A stretch of DNA of 20,382 nucleotides, taken from assembly GCA_030613165.1 (NCBI GenBank), contig JAUWMN010000002.1:1-20382 (forward strand), given 5' to 3'. The DNA comes from Desulfobacterales bacterium (GTDB taxonomy: Bacteria > Desulfobacterota > Desulfobacteria > Desulfobacterales > C00003106). The notes below the pieces were generated by a model. It was not told the origin of the DNA. It worked only from the letters and a program-made list of their open reading frames with translations, and searched no databases. A program made the position numbers and the translations under genes. Shown piece after piece: positions 7,326 through 15,496 of the stretch (position 1 is the stretch's first letter; the number at the start of each line of letters is the position of its first letter).

Positions 7326-8258
7326 ATGAAAAGTGCAAGAAAGGGAGCCATAGTTGTTTATGCTGTAGCGATTGCAATGCTATTGCTTGTTGCTGTGGGG
7401 TGTCAAAGTCAAAAAAGAGGGGCAGCTCCAATGCTGGGAGAGGCCGAAGCGGTTTCCGCCAAAGAGATAAAAGAGGCAAATAAAGAAGAGACCAAAAAAG
7501 TCTCCAAGCTCTATGATTTCGAACCTGAGCCTCTTACGGTAGCACAGTGTGCGCAATGCCACATTACCGTCTTTGAAGATATTAAGAAACAGGGTGGGAA
7601 ACATCAGCTTGACTGCGTTCGCTGCCATACTCAGTTTCACATGTTCAATCCTAAAAAACGTCCTTATGAGACGGTCATTCCAAAGTGTGAAACATGTCAC
7701 GGGGTATTTCACGGCAAGGGGACAAAAACGGTGCGCCTCACCAATTGCGCGTCTTGTCATGCCGATCCGCATGCCCCTCTGATTATTCCAAGCGCGGAGA
7801 TAGAGAATGCCTGTAGTTCATGTCACAAGAAAGAGGCTAAACAGATCAAAAAGCATGCCAGCAAACACACAACAGAAGTGGCTTGCGTGGACTGCCATGC
7901 CGACAAGCACGGGTTTATACCGGAATGTAACGCGTGCCACGAGTCACACAGCCCCGACATTGATCCGAACGATTCTACGAGTTGTATGGTGTGCCACCCG
8001 GTTCATATGCCAACGAAAATTGTATATGGTGTGGAGACATCATCTACTATTTGCGCTGGATGCCACGGCGAAGCTTACGATCTGCTTCAGAAGAATCGTA
8101 CCAAACATACAGAGCTTACATGCGCAAAATGCCACGATGTCCATAAAAAGATCCCGGATTGCGGCGATTGCCACGGCATCCCTCATTCAAAAACAATGAT
8201 GCATGATACGAGCAAGTGTGGAGATTGCCACGGTACAGCTCATAATTTGCCAAGTTAA
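7326..8258 (+). CDS. Dodecaheme c-type cytochrome lipoprotein
   Basis: The 310-aa product has a lipoprotein-type signal (A-V-G-C, lipidated Cys at about 26), a charged linker to residue 70, and twelve CXXCH motifs at 75-79, 97-101, 121-125, 141-145, 163-167, 187-191, 201-205, 220-224, 243-247, 266-270, 279-283 and 298-302. It aligns along its length with the preceding gene, sharing C-x-x-C-H-P-V-H-M-P, K-N-x-T-K-H and C-G-x-C-H-G-x-A-H at the end. The two arose by tandem duplication. Here the eleventh motif is intact (CGDCH-G-I-P-H), whereas the sister has CISCK-I-P-H. A GGAGG site about 8 nt upstream supports the ATG. Lipid anchoring suggests it sits at the inner face of a membrane as the partner of the soluble copy. 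The unit ends at a strong terminator about 85 nt later. Confidence 0.92.
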   Translation: MKSARKGAIVVYAVAIAMLLLVAVGCQSQKRGAAPMLGEAEAVSAKEIKEANKEETKKVSKLYDFEPEPLTVAQCAQCHITVFEDIKKQGGKHQLDCVRCHTQFHMFNPKKRPYETVIPKCETCHGVFHGKGTKTVRLTNCASCHADPHAPLIIPSAEIENACSSCHKKEAKQIKKHASKHTTEVACVDCHADKHGFIPECNACHESHSPDIDPNDSTSCMVCHPVHMPTKIVYGVETSSTICAGCHGEAYDLLQKNRTKHTELTCAKCHDVHKKIPDCGDCHGIPHSKTMMHDTSKCGDCHGTAHNLPS

Positions 8259-8341
8259 TAAGCTCGGCTACGATAGGAAAAAAGCCAATTTTATCGTGAG
8301 ATAGAAACATAAAAAAGTTGTAGAGTGATAGGGTGTGAATC

Positions 8342-8384
8342 AAAAACAGCCGGGCTGCGAAAAGCGGTCCGGCTGTTTTTTTTT
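8342..8384 (+). terminator. Intrinsic terminator after the dodecaheme pair
   Basis: AAAAACAGCCGG (8342-8353) pairs perfectly with CCGGCTGTTTTT (8369-8380). An inner GCTGC/GCGGT stem closes a GAAAA loop, and a run of nine T ends at 8384. The A-tract on the left also allows termination of minus-strand transcription. Confidence 0.95.
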
Positions 8385-8453
8385 GGATGCTCTTTTCTTG
8401 GTAAACGGTATGGAGGCTGTCACATCAAGGGCGAGTTAGCGCCAAACAGCTGG

Positions 8454-8482
8454 TTGACAGCAACTTAAAATTGTTGTATTAA
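8454..8482 (+). promoter_or_regulatory. Sigma70-type promoter for the NHL/barrel operon
   Basis: A perfect TTGACA (8454-8459), a 17-nt spacer and TATTAA (8477-8482, four of six) lie downstream of the terminator and about 70 nt upstream of the NHL gene. Transcription would start near 8489. No other strong promoter is seen before the gene at 8553. Confidence 0.7.
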
Positions 8483-8552
8483 ATAATAGTTAAGGCCTTA
8501 TCCATAAGATAATTGATGGTTTCGTAAAAAGTCTTTTGTAAACGGAATTAAT

Positions 8553-9569
8553 ATGGGACACACATTCCAAAATAGGTGTTCAAGCTATAGGCTGTTCTCG
8601 TCAAAAAGTGTTATGCCGGGTATAATCCTTTTTATACTGTTCCTTGCTTTTCCTGTCGGTGAAGTCTCTTTGTTTGCGCAAACGGGAAAACAGACAAAAG
8701 TTACTGTAACGCATATAATTACTGAGGATTACGACGGTATCCCTTTATCCCACCCTTCCCGATTGCTCCATGATTCGTTTAGGCGGGAGACATACGTGGT
8801 TGATTCCGGAAATGGCAGGATATTAATATACACACACGATTTTTTCCCTCTCATGTCTATCGGCAAAATCGATGGTCTTGAACACCCCCTCGCGTTGGCG
8901 CTTGATTCAGCAGGGAGTTTGTTTGTGACGCAATCACCTTCCAAAAAGTATCCGAACGGAAGGCTATCGGTGTTTAATGCCAGGCTTAAATGGGAACGGG
9001 ACATTCTGTTTGAAGGCTTCGAGGGAGCAGACACCTTTACCCCTTACAATATTGCATTTCACAAAAATGGTTCTTTATATGTTACCGGGAGGGGTTATCG
9101 TGGAGTAGTGGTTTTGAACAAAGACGGTAATTTTTCGCATATCCTGAGCGTTGTTGACTCGTTTGCGGGTGAAACTATGAAAGCAATAATATTCGATGTA
9201 GAGATCGATGAACATGGCACGATATATCTCTTGAGCGCAAAAAATGGACGGGTTTATATCTATGACGCAAAAGAAAATTTTTTGTTGAAATTCGGCAGAA
9301 AAGGGGGAGGACCTGGGAAAATGAGCCGGCCTCGGGGTCTGACCGTGGACATTCACAAGAAGTGGATTTATATTGTTGACTATATGCGACACACAGTTTC
9401 AGCTTATTCATTGGAAGGAAAGTTGCTGTTCGAATTTGGCGGCCTTGGCTGGTCAAAAGGATGGCTACAGTTTCCCAGTGACATATCCAAGGACAGAGAA
9501 GGGAATGTTATCATCGCAGACACATTTAACAACAGAATCCAAGTCTTTAAAATAGTTCCTCTTAAGTAG
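8553..9569 (+). CDS. Secreted NHL-repeat beta-propeller protein
   Basis: The 338-aa product has an N-terminal hydrophobic segment at about 22-43 (signal peptide, cleavage near F-A-Q). An internal Met at residue 21 (8613) could be the true start. The rest is a run of NHL-type blades, for example E-T-Y-V-V-D-S-G-N-G-R-I-L-I-Y, R-G-L-T-V-D, and the last blade N-V-I-I-A-D-T-F-N-N-R-I-Q-V-F, consistent with a six-bladed propeller. No hemes or catalytic residues are visible. NHL proteins of this sort accompany EET cytochrome genes in Geobacter and related bacteria, where their role is unclear; they may be protein-interaction platforms for surface cytochromes. It is the first gene of the right-arm operon after promoter 8454-8482. 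Neither start has a strong ribosome site. Confidence 0.85.
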   Translation: MGHTFQNRCSSYRLFSSKSVMPGIILFILFLAFPVGEVSLFAQTGKQTKVTVTHIITEDYDGIPLSHPSRLLHDSFRRETYVVDSGNGRILIYTHDFFPLMSIGKIDGLEHPLALALDSAGSLFVTQSPSKKYPNGRLSVFNARLKWERDILFEGFEGADTFTPYNIAFHKNGSLYVTGRGYRGVVVLNKDGNFSHILSVVDSFAGETMKAIIFDVEIDEHGTIYLLSAKNGRVYIYDAKENFLLKFGRKGGGPGKMSRPRGLTVDIHKKWIYIVDYMRHTVSAYSLEGKLLFEFGGLGWSKGWLQFPSDISKDREGNVIIADTFNNRIQVFKIVPLK

Positions 9570-9661
9570 TCGAGTAATCGAGTGGTTCTAATTCATGACA
9601 GATTGCGAGTTGGGTGCAAGTTAAGCCTGACTCAACCACTTCACAAAACGGGACGCATACT

Positions 9662-11098
9662 ATGAAAAAGTTAGCTCGCTTGCTTGGTTTTGCATTTTTT
9701 ATTTCATTGGTTGCCTCATGTATGCCTCAATCTAATCTAAAGAAACCTGTATACTCTAGGGCCGGCCAAATCTTTGTTTATCTTTCTCCCTTTCAAGCAC
9801 CCTCCTTGGACATTACCTTTACCATCTCTAAGTTGAGTTTCATGGACGAGTATGGCAAGTGGTATGATGCTACAATGGATTCTCAGACTATTAATTCAAC
9901 AAAACTTGCGGATTATCAGATCAAGCTAAAAGAATTGTATCTTCCGGAGGGGAAATACGAACGATTAAAATGGAAAATCTCTGAAGCATTTTATAGCCGC
10001 GACAATAAAAAGTTTAGTCTTGCCCTTCCTGAAGCAGTTCATAGCCAGACGCTCGATGGTGAGTTGTTCGTAGATATTCAGTTTAACGTTTTTTATCGAG
10101 AGAGCTTGTGCTTGTTTGTCGAATGGGACGTAGACCGATCCATAATAGATAACTATCTTTTTAACCCAAGACTTACTGCCAGACCGCAAGGACTAGAAAT
10201 AAAAAATATCTCGGCCTATGTTTCGAACGAGGCCTCTAATTGTGTTACAGTAATAGATAGGCAGGAAAACTCGGTTGTAGGAACCATCGCTGTGGAAGAA
10301 GCGCCAAGGGGGATTATCGCAACCGACAATGGGGCCACAATTTATGTGGCCAACTCTGGATCAAACAGTATCTCTGTTATTGACACATCTGTGAATAGAG
10401 TAATCAATACCATTGAAAATCGTGGATATGCTCCTGAGGAACTTGCATTGTCCTGGGACGACAATATCCTCTATGTGACCAACCCCTATTCGAATAATGT
10501 GTCGGTCATAGATGTCGCTTCAAATCTGGTAGTTGATCGAATAGATGTCGGGACAAACCCCACCGGCATTGTGTCGGATAAAGAACGGCGAAAAATTTAT
10601 GTTGCAAACACAGATTCACTTAATATCTCTGTGATTGATACGGACACCGGAGAGGTTGCGAACACCTTAGCTGTCAGCTCAAACCCACGCTCTTTGGCTA
10701 TTTGCGATGACCGGTTATACGTGGGAAATGAAAGGGTCAATGATATATATGTCATTGACCTTTCATCTTATGCTATCAAAACGATAAGTGTCGGCTTCAG
10801 GCCGGAACGATTAGTTTGCGGTTTGGCAAACAGGGTGTATGCCACAAATAGTAGTTATAACGAGATCTCCTTTGTGGAGACCACTGTGGACCTGGTCACG
10901 CAGAGTCTGTCCGTGGGGCGTTACCCGTCAGAAATGGCTGTTGATGCGATAAGAAGAAGTCTCTACGTGGTCAATCGTTTGTCAGAGGATGTATCTGTGA
11001 TAGATGTAACAACAGAAAAAGTGGGAAAAACAATTCAGGTGGGCCAAAAACCTTATGGGATAACACTTATTAAGGAATTTGAGGGAGTTAGGAATTGA
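9662..11098 (+). CDS. YVTN beta-propeller lipoprotein with DUF4382-like N-terminal domain
   Basis: The product is 478 aa from the ATG at 9662, chosen over a GTG at 9614 because the signal peptide (M-K-K-L-A-R...L-V-A-S-C, lipidated Cys20) begins there. Residues about 28-185 form a beta-rich domain resembling DUF4382 lipoprotein domains. Residues about 185-478 are YVTN-type blades (repeated V-A-N-x-x-S-N-x-I-S-V-I-D-T followed by x-V-x-x-T-I-x-V-G), about seven of them. YVTN propellers are common in surface and S-layer proteins; the role here is unknown. It is lipid-anchored, probably at the outer membrane, and lies between the NHL protein and the beta-barrel. A role in holding cytochromes at the conduit mouth is a guess. 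Confidence 0.85.
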   Translation: MKKLARLLGFAFFISLVASCMPQSNLKKPVYSRAGQIFVYLSPFQAPSLDITFTISKLSFMDEYGKWYDATMDSQTINSTKLADYQIKLKELYLPEGKYERLKWKISEAFYSRDNKKFSLALPEAVHSQTLDGELFVDIQFNVFYRESLCLFVEWDVDRSIIDNYLFNPRLTARPQGLEIKNISAYVSNEASNCVTVIDRQENSVVGTIAVEEAPRGIIATDNGATIYVANSGSNSISVIDTSVNRVINTIENRGYAPEELALSWDDNILYVTNPYSNNVSVIDVASNLVVDRIDVGTNPTGIVSDKERRKIYVANTDSLNISVIDTDTGEVANTLAVSSNPRSLAICDDRLYVGNERVNDIYVIDLSSYAIKTISVGFRPERLVCGLANRVYATNSSYNEISFVETTVDLVTQSLSVGRYPSEMAVDAIRRSLYVVNRLSEDVSVIDVTTEKVGKTIQVGQKPYGITLIKEFEGVRN

Positions 11099-11181
11099 AG
11101 AATTCCATAATTCGGCATTCTATGTGTCCCGATTTATGAATTGACGAAGTCTGTATCTGTATATAATGATGAAAGGTTATA

Positions 11182-13317
11182 TTGTGCTGTGATATGATTA
11201 AATGGTGGGCTGTCATTTTGCTATTAGTATTAACTTTATTTCAAAGCGCTTATGCCGATAATATAGGTGGTTCCGCTCAGTTCGTATGGCGATCAAATTC
11301 AAGGACAACGGACGATGGAAAGGAAAAATCGCAGAGCCTTGCTCAGGCATATAATCTCGGTTTAAACAAGGAACTTACATCCAAAGTCTCTTTTAGCGCA
11401 GACGTGGGTATCAATGCCACGGAGATTAACGACAGTGAAGCTGTCGACACCAAGACGACTCGTCTCTTTCCCACATTTCGACTCAATATGACTAACGATT
11501 ACTTCGATGCAAATGGGGGATATCACCTAACTGAGCGAGGTCTTGAAATCTTTGGAATGCCTTCAGATGAAACCAGGCTTACCGACGAAGCCTGGAATGC
11601 CAACCTACGCACAAAACCTACAAAATATCCGACAATTCTGTTTCGTTTCGAGGAAAGGAAAAAGTACGATCACTTATCGATTCACGAAACAGATACCCGC
11701 TCCGAGTTGTATGACACAAGTGCTGACTATACCTATAAGTGGTTAAACTTTCGAGCAAGATATTCCGACGATACTGTTGATAATTTTGTGGCTGACACCA
11801 TGCAAACCACCACGACTAAAGAGGGGACAGTAGATTTCAGGAAATCTTTTTGGAGCAATAGGCTTTCCAGTTCCGGTAACTACAGGTGGACCGAGCGAGA
11901 AACAGAACGTGTTACTCGAGAGTTAGATTTTCGATTTAGAACAGATCCAAGAGATAGGGACACAGGGCTGTATGATAGGGATACCACTCCCATCATCGAT
12001 TCGCTGACTAATACCCCACTCCTCAAGGATGACGATATATCGACAAGCACGGGCATAAACATTGGAACAGGCGTAAACAACGATTTCCAGAATATTGGTG
12101 CGGAATTGACGAGTCCGGAGGAGGTAGAAGAGATATGGATCTATACGAATATTGAGTATGATGATAATACCAACAATCCTGTTCAATGGAATGTCTATTC
12201 GTCCGGCGATGGCACGACCTGGAATCTCATAGAAGCAAATGCGACTTCCGAGTACATCGAGTCCGAGAAACGATTTGAGATATCCTTTACCCCAACCACG
12301 GCAGATTTTTTCAAAGTAGTCAATACTACTAAGGCAAGTGTGTCTGACCTGTATGTTACGGAGATTAAATTATTCGGGTATATTACACGGGCAGCCTACA
12401 CCACGGATTCAACCACTCAGACTACACAAAATATTCTTTTCAATGCCGGATTGAAACCAGTAGATTGGGGAGCTATTACGTACAATTTCACGCAAGCCGA
12501 AACCGAGACCGATCCGAATTCGAGAATAACAAGACACTATACCCATAATATCAACGTTCGTGCGGATGCGGATTTACACAGATATTTAAAGGCGACGGCA
12601 CAGTATCACGGGCTGTTTGAAAATGCTTCAGGAAGCGATAGGCGCTCTACGGATACATATTCCCTCCTTTTTGATTCATCCCCCATTGATACGTTGGGTG
12701 CGAACCTTTCCTTGAGCCACTCAGTGCCCACGATAGCGTCTGTGACACAATCGAGAACGACTTATTCGCTACTCCATATCATTGCAAAATTGCACGAAGG
12801 CGTTGATTTGAACACGGATGGGACTCTTAGTTATACGGAAAACCTCATAAATGATACAGAAACGTTTACAAGGTCGATTTATTCAGATCTTCGTTTGAAG
12901 TTGACCAAAACATTGACAACGGAACTTTGGTATACTAAAAGTTGGACAGATACGGATAATAGCGACGGCACAGAAACGTCTGCACGGAATTCTACAATAA
13001 GGACAGATCTCTTCTACCGTCCGGTTCGCAATTTTTATTTTAGATGGACCTATACAACAGATAGAAACAATGGGGAAAAAGGACCTACGAGCAATGAATA
13101 TAGTGTTAACTGGGTTATGACCCAAAAACTGCGGCTCACTATGGACTATAATATACGCAGAAATCATCCCGGAACCAGCGCTACATATTCCTCTGATTTG
13201 GCGTGGAATCTAAGCAAAATATTTGTCCTGAGGTTCGAATATAACTGGAGTCGTGAGAAGGCTGATACTGTTACAAAGAGCCAGATGTTCACGAGTGTTC
13301 TGTCTGCAAGATTTTAA
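11182..13317 (+). CDS. Outer-membrane beta-barrel with inserted discoidin-like domain
   Basis: The product is 711 aa from TTG 11182, which is preceded at 5 nt by GAAAGG; an ATG at 11194 is an alternative with no ribosome site at the usual distance. The signal peptide cleaves near A-Y-A/D. The body consists of alternating amphipathic strands with Y/W/R/T-rich hairpins, and the protein ends in a terminal Phe (S-V-L-S-A-R-F), the usual BAM-recognised barrel signature. Between about residues 258 and 401 an F5/8 type C (discoidin)-like domain is inserted (E-E-I-W-I-Y-T-N, W-N-V-Y-S-S-G-D-G-T-T-W, Y-V-T-E-I-K-L-F-G). There are no hemes. Its size resembles the MtrB-type porin of porin-cytochrome conduits, but it lacks an obvious sequence match. 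Its position among multiheme genes suggests it sheathes a transmembrane cytochrome wire (inferred). Confidence 0.85.
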   Translation: MCCDMIKWWAVILLLVLTLFQSAYADNIGGSAQFVWRSNSRTTDDGKEKSQSLAQAYNLGLNKELTSKVSFSADVGINATEINDSEAVDTKTTRLFPTFRLNMTNDYFDANGGYHLTERGLEIFGMPSDETRLTDEAWNANLRTKPTKYPTILFRFEERKKYDHLSIHETDTRSELYDTSADYTYKWLNFRARYSDDTVDNFVADTMQTTTTKEGTVDFRKSFWSNRLSSSGNYRWTERETERVTRELDFRFRTDPRDRDTGLYDRDTTPIIDSLTNTPLLKDDDISTSTGINIGTGVNNDFQNIGAELTSPEEVEEIWIYTNIEYDDNTNNPVQWNVYSSGDGTTWNLIEANATSEYIESEKRFEISFTPTTADFFKVVNTTKASVSDLYVTEIKLFGYITRAAYTTDSTTQTTQNILFNAGLKPVDWGAITYNFTQAETETDPNSRITRHYTHNINVRADADLHRYLKATAQYHGLFENASGSDRRSTDTYSLLFDSSPIDTLGANLSLSHSVPTIASVTQSRTTYSLLHIIAKLHEGVDLNTDGTLSYTENLINDTETFTRSIYSDLRLKLTKTLTTELWYTKSWTDTDNSDGTETSARNSTIRTDLFYRPVRNFYFRWTYTTDRNNGEKGPTSNEYSVNWVMTQKLRLTMDYNIRRNHPGTSATYSSDLAWNLSKIFVLRFEYNWSREKADTVTKSQMFTSVLSARF

Positions 13318-13342
13318 TAAAATCGTAATAAAGGGCATGACT

Positions 13343-13954
13343 ATGACGAAAGAGAACAATATTACAAGCTCAAGCTGCAAAAATAATCTTTATTACACAG
13401 GTATCTTCTGGTGCTTTGTCATCACTTTCTCTTTTATTGTTGGTTGCAAGGGGCCAATGAGTTATATTCATCCTTCGGCCGATTTTAGTTATATTAAGAG
13501 AGTGGCCATTGTACCACTTGTTAACCTTACGAAAGATAAATTCGCAGGCGGAAAGGTGATGACTGTTGTAGCTACCGAAATACTGCGCCGCGGGGCATTC
13601 GACGTGGTTGAGTTCGGGGAGGTGGCTAAAGTTTTACGCGAGGAAGGGCTGAAGGGGGATAACCTGGTCAGCAAGCACATTGCGAAAAGGGCTGGAAAGC
13701 GTCTTAATATAGAGGCGTTGATCATGGGTTCTGTTATAGAATATGGCGCCTCACGTGTTGGACGCAGTTCTTTTACAGAAGTTGGTATTTCTTTGAAATT
13801 GGTAGACGTGAACTCACATTCGATTCTTTGGGAAGCAACTCACCATGTAAAAGGCACAAACATCCTCTACCAATTGTTCGGCATAAAGGAGAAGAGTCCT
13901 GAAGATCTTTGTAGGGAGACAGTCAAAGAGATATTTGATACGCTCTTTGGATAA
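13343..13954 (+). CDS. CsgG/GNA1162-type outer-membrane lipoprotein (first copy)
   Basis: The product is about 203 aa, starting at ATG 13343 with AAAGGG 7 nt upstream; upstream ATG codons overlap or crowd that site. The lipoprotein signal ends F-I-V-G-C (Cys35). The mature part begins with Y-I-K-R-V-A-I-V-P-L-V-N-L-T and continues with L-N-I-E-A-L-I-M-G-S-V and V-D-V-N-S-H-S-I-L-W-E-A. This is the pattern of the CsgG/TolB-N/GNA1162/FlgO/LpoB fold superfamily. CsgG forms the curli secretion pore, while LpoB and FlgO are accessory lipoproteins, so the exact function is open. The product has no clear transmembrane hairpin of the kind CsgG uses, though that is hard to judge by eye. It follows the barrel gene by 25 bp and precedes a related protein. 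Confidence 0.8.
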   Translation: MTKENNITSSSCKNNLYYTGIFWCFVITFSFIVGCKGPMSYIHPSADFSYIKRVAIVPLVNLTKDKFAGGKVMTVVATEILRRGAFDVVEFGEVAKVLREEGLKGDNLVSKHIAKRAGKRLNIEALIMGSVIEYGASRVGRSSFTEVGISLKLVDVNSHSILWEATHHVKGTNILYQLFGIKEKSPEDLCRETVKEIFDTLFG

Positions 13955-13969
13955 ATACTTTTTCGGCCT

Positions 13970-15496
13970 ATGAAACGATATGTTATTATAATACTTATTG
14001 CACTGTATACTTTTTCTGTACAAACATCCTGGTCTGGGGACACGAAGGTCATAAAAACAATCGTTGTCTTACCTTTTGTCAATCTTTCAGGTAAAGCTCT
14101 TCCTTTGGACTTTACTCGGGCTCTTTATGACTATCTTGTTAAGGAAGAAAGGTTTGAGTTGATCCCGCAAGATGTATTAGAGCAATTTCTTATTGAGAGG
14201 AGAATTCGCCAAATTAGTTTGATGAATCGAGCAACTGTACGGGAATTGGGCGGAAGATTGGATGTAGACGCTTTAATCATGGGTTCGATTAACTTACTGG
14301 CCGGAGGCAACAACCCCAAGGTCGACGTAAGCGCTCAATTGGTGGAAACTCTTGGCGCGTCTATAATATGGGCCAATTCAATTTCCTACTCAGGGAATGA
14401 TTTTGCGAAATTGCTCGGAATTGGAAAGATAAAATCTTTAACAAAATTAGTAGAAATCGCTATAGAAGATCTCTTAAAAAATATGCCGGATGTTTTCGAA
14501 AGAGATGAAAAAAGCAACAGGGGGGCCGCTCCTTTTGAAATTGTACAGGCCAACTTCTATCCGCAGGTGACAAAAGGTAGAAGCTCGGTTGGGTTGATGA
14601 TAGAAATCAGAGAGATCAACGCAAGGCCGACATATATAAATGCCATTGTTCAGGACAAAGATATTCCTCTTTTTACAAATGAAGATGGGTGGTATACAGG
14701 AGTTTTTGTTTCTCCTCATACTGAAGGGCTATACGCTTTAAAGCTATATATAGCCGGGCAATCTAATAAGGTGTTTTTTGCTGACGCCCTGGCAAAACTC
14801 ATTGTCGACAATACCCCTCCCGTCATTGCCATTGCATCCTATAACATGCTGATTTCTCCCAATCAAGATGGAATCAATGATTATGCTTTGTTTTCCCCCG
14901 TGTTGCTGAAAACGGATATACTACAAGAATGGAGCTTTGATATCAGGGATAAACACGGCAAGCTTGTCCGGTCTGCCGAAGGGGGGGAAGAATTACCAAG
15001 AGGGTTGATTTGGAGAGGAGAAAATAATGCCTTCAAGCCAGTTGAAGATGGAATCTATTTCGTGCAATTAATTATAAAAGACAGGGCCGGCCATGAGACC
15101 GCTACAGATAAAGTAATGGTCACGGTTGATAGAACTGCTCCGGCCGTTGAAATTGTTCTGGACAAGATAGACGCGCAACTTGCTACGTTTAATGTGAAAA
15201 GCAAGGAAGCCAGCGAGATTTCAGAATGGAATATAACCATATATGACCAGCATGACGAGCTTATGGGGACATTTAATGGGCAGCTAAAATTGCCGCTAAT
15301 TTTAAGTTGTACGGTAAAAAAAAATGTTAACCTCCAAAAAGACACGTTTACCTATTCCCTTGAAATCCGGGATTCCGCAGGAAATTTATCGGTCTTACAA
15401 AAGCAGCCCATAAAAATCCAGGCCCCTGAAGAAACCGAGACTTCGGCAACGACTCCGGCAAAGAAAAGAAAGGGGCAGTGGCTTGAGGATTTCTAA
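13970..15496 (+). CDS. TolB/CsgG-like N-terminal domain fused to Ig-like modules
   Basis: The 508-aa product has a signal peptide (cleavage about residue 22), then a TolB-N/CsgG-fold domain (about 27-170: T-I-V-V-L-P-F-V-N-L-S, R-F-E-L-I-P, L-D-V-D-A-L-I-M-G-S-I) parallel to the preceding lipoprotein but without a lipobox. Beta-sandwich modules follow, including a region with S-P-N-Q-D-G-I-N-D (296-304), the signature of gliding-type or FlgD-like Ig domains, and D-G-I-Y-F-V-Q-L (360-367), ending in a basic, Thr/Ala-rich tail. It is probably periplasmic or surface exposed. No good ribosome site is seen 5' of the ATG, but it starts 15 bp after the previous stop, so translational coupling is likely. 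The architecture suggests an assembly or anchoring factor; no enzymatic residues are evident. Confidence 0.8.
   Translation: MKRYVIIILIALYTFSVQTSWSGDTKVIKTIVVLPFVNLSGKALPLDFTRALYDYLVKEERFELIPQDVLEQFLIERRIRQISLMNRATVRELGGRLDVDALIMGSINLLAGGNNPKVDVSAQLVETLGASIIWANSISYSGNDFAKLLGIGKIKSLTKLVEIAIEDLLKNMPDVFERDEKSNRGAAPFEIVQANFYPQVTKGRSSVGLMIEIREINARPTYINAIVQDKDIPLFTNEDGWYTGVFVSPHTEGLYALKLYIAGQSNKVFFADALAKLIVDNTPPVIAIASYNMLISPNQDGINDYALFSPVLLKTDILQEWSFDIRDKHGKLVRSAEGGEELPRGLIWRGENNAFKPVEDGIYFVQLIIKDRAGHETATDKVMVTVDRTAPAVEIVLDKIDAQLATFNVKSKEASEISEWNITIYDQHDELMGTFNGQLKLPLILSCTVKKNVNLQKDTFTYSLEIRDSAGNLSVLQKQPIKIQAPEETETSATTPAKKRKGQWLEDF

Noticed and set aside
9570..9661. Weak inverted repeats (GAGTGGTT / AACCACTT) between the NHL and YVTN genes as a terminator.
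   Set aside because: Mismatched short arms about 60 nt apart with no U-tract; more likely chance within an operon gap.
11141..11167. TTGACG and a perfect TATAAT upstream of the beta-barrel gene.
   Set aside because: The spacer is only 15 nt, and the implied transcription start falls inside the ribosome site of the TTG start codon.
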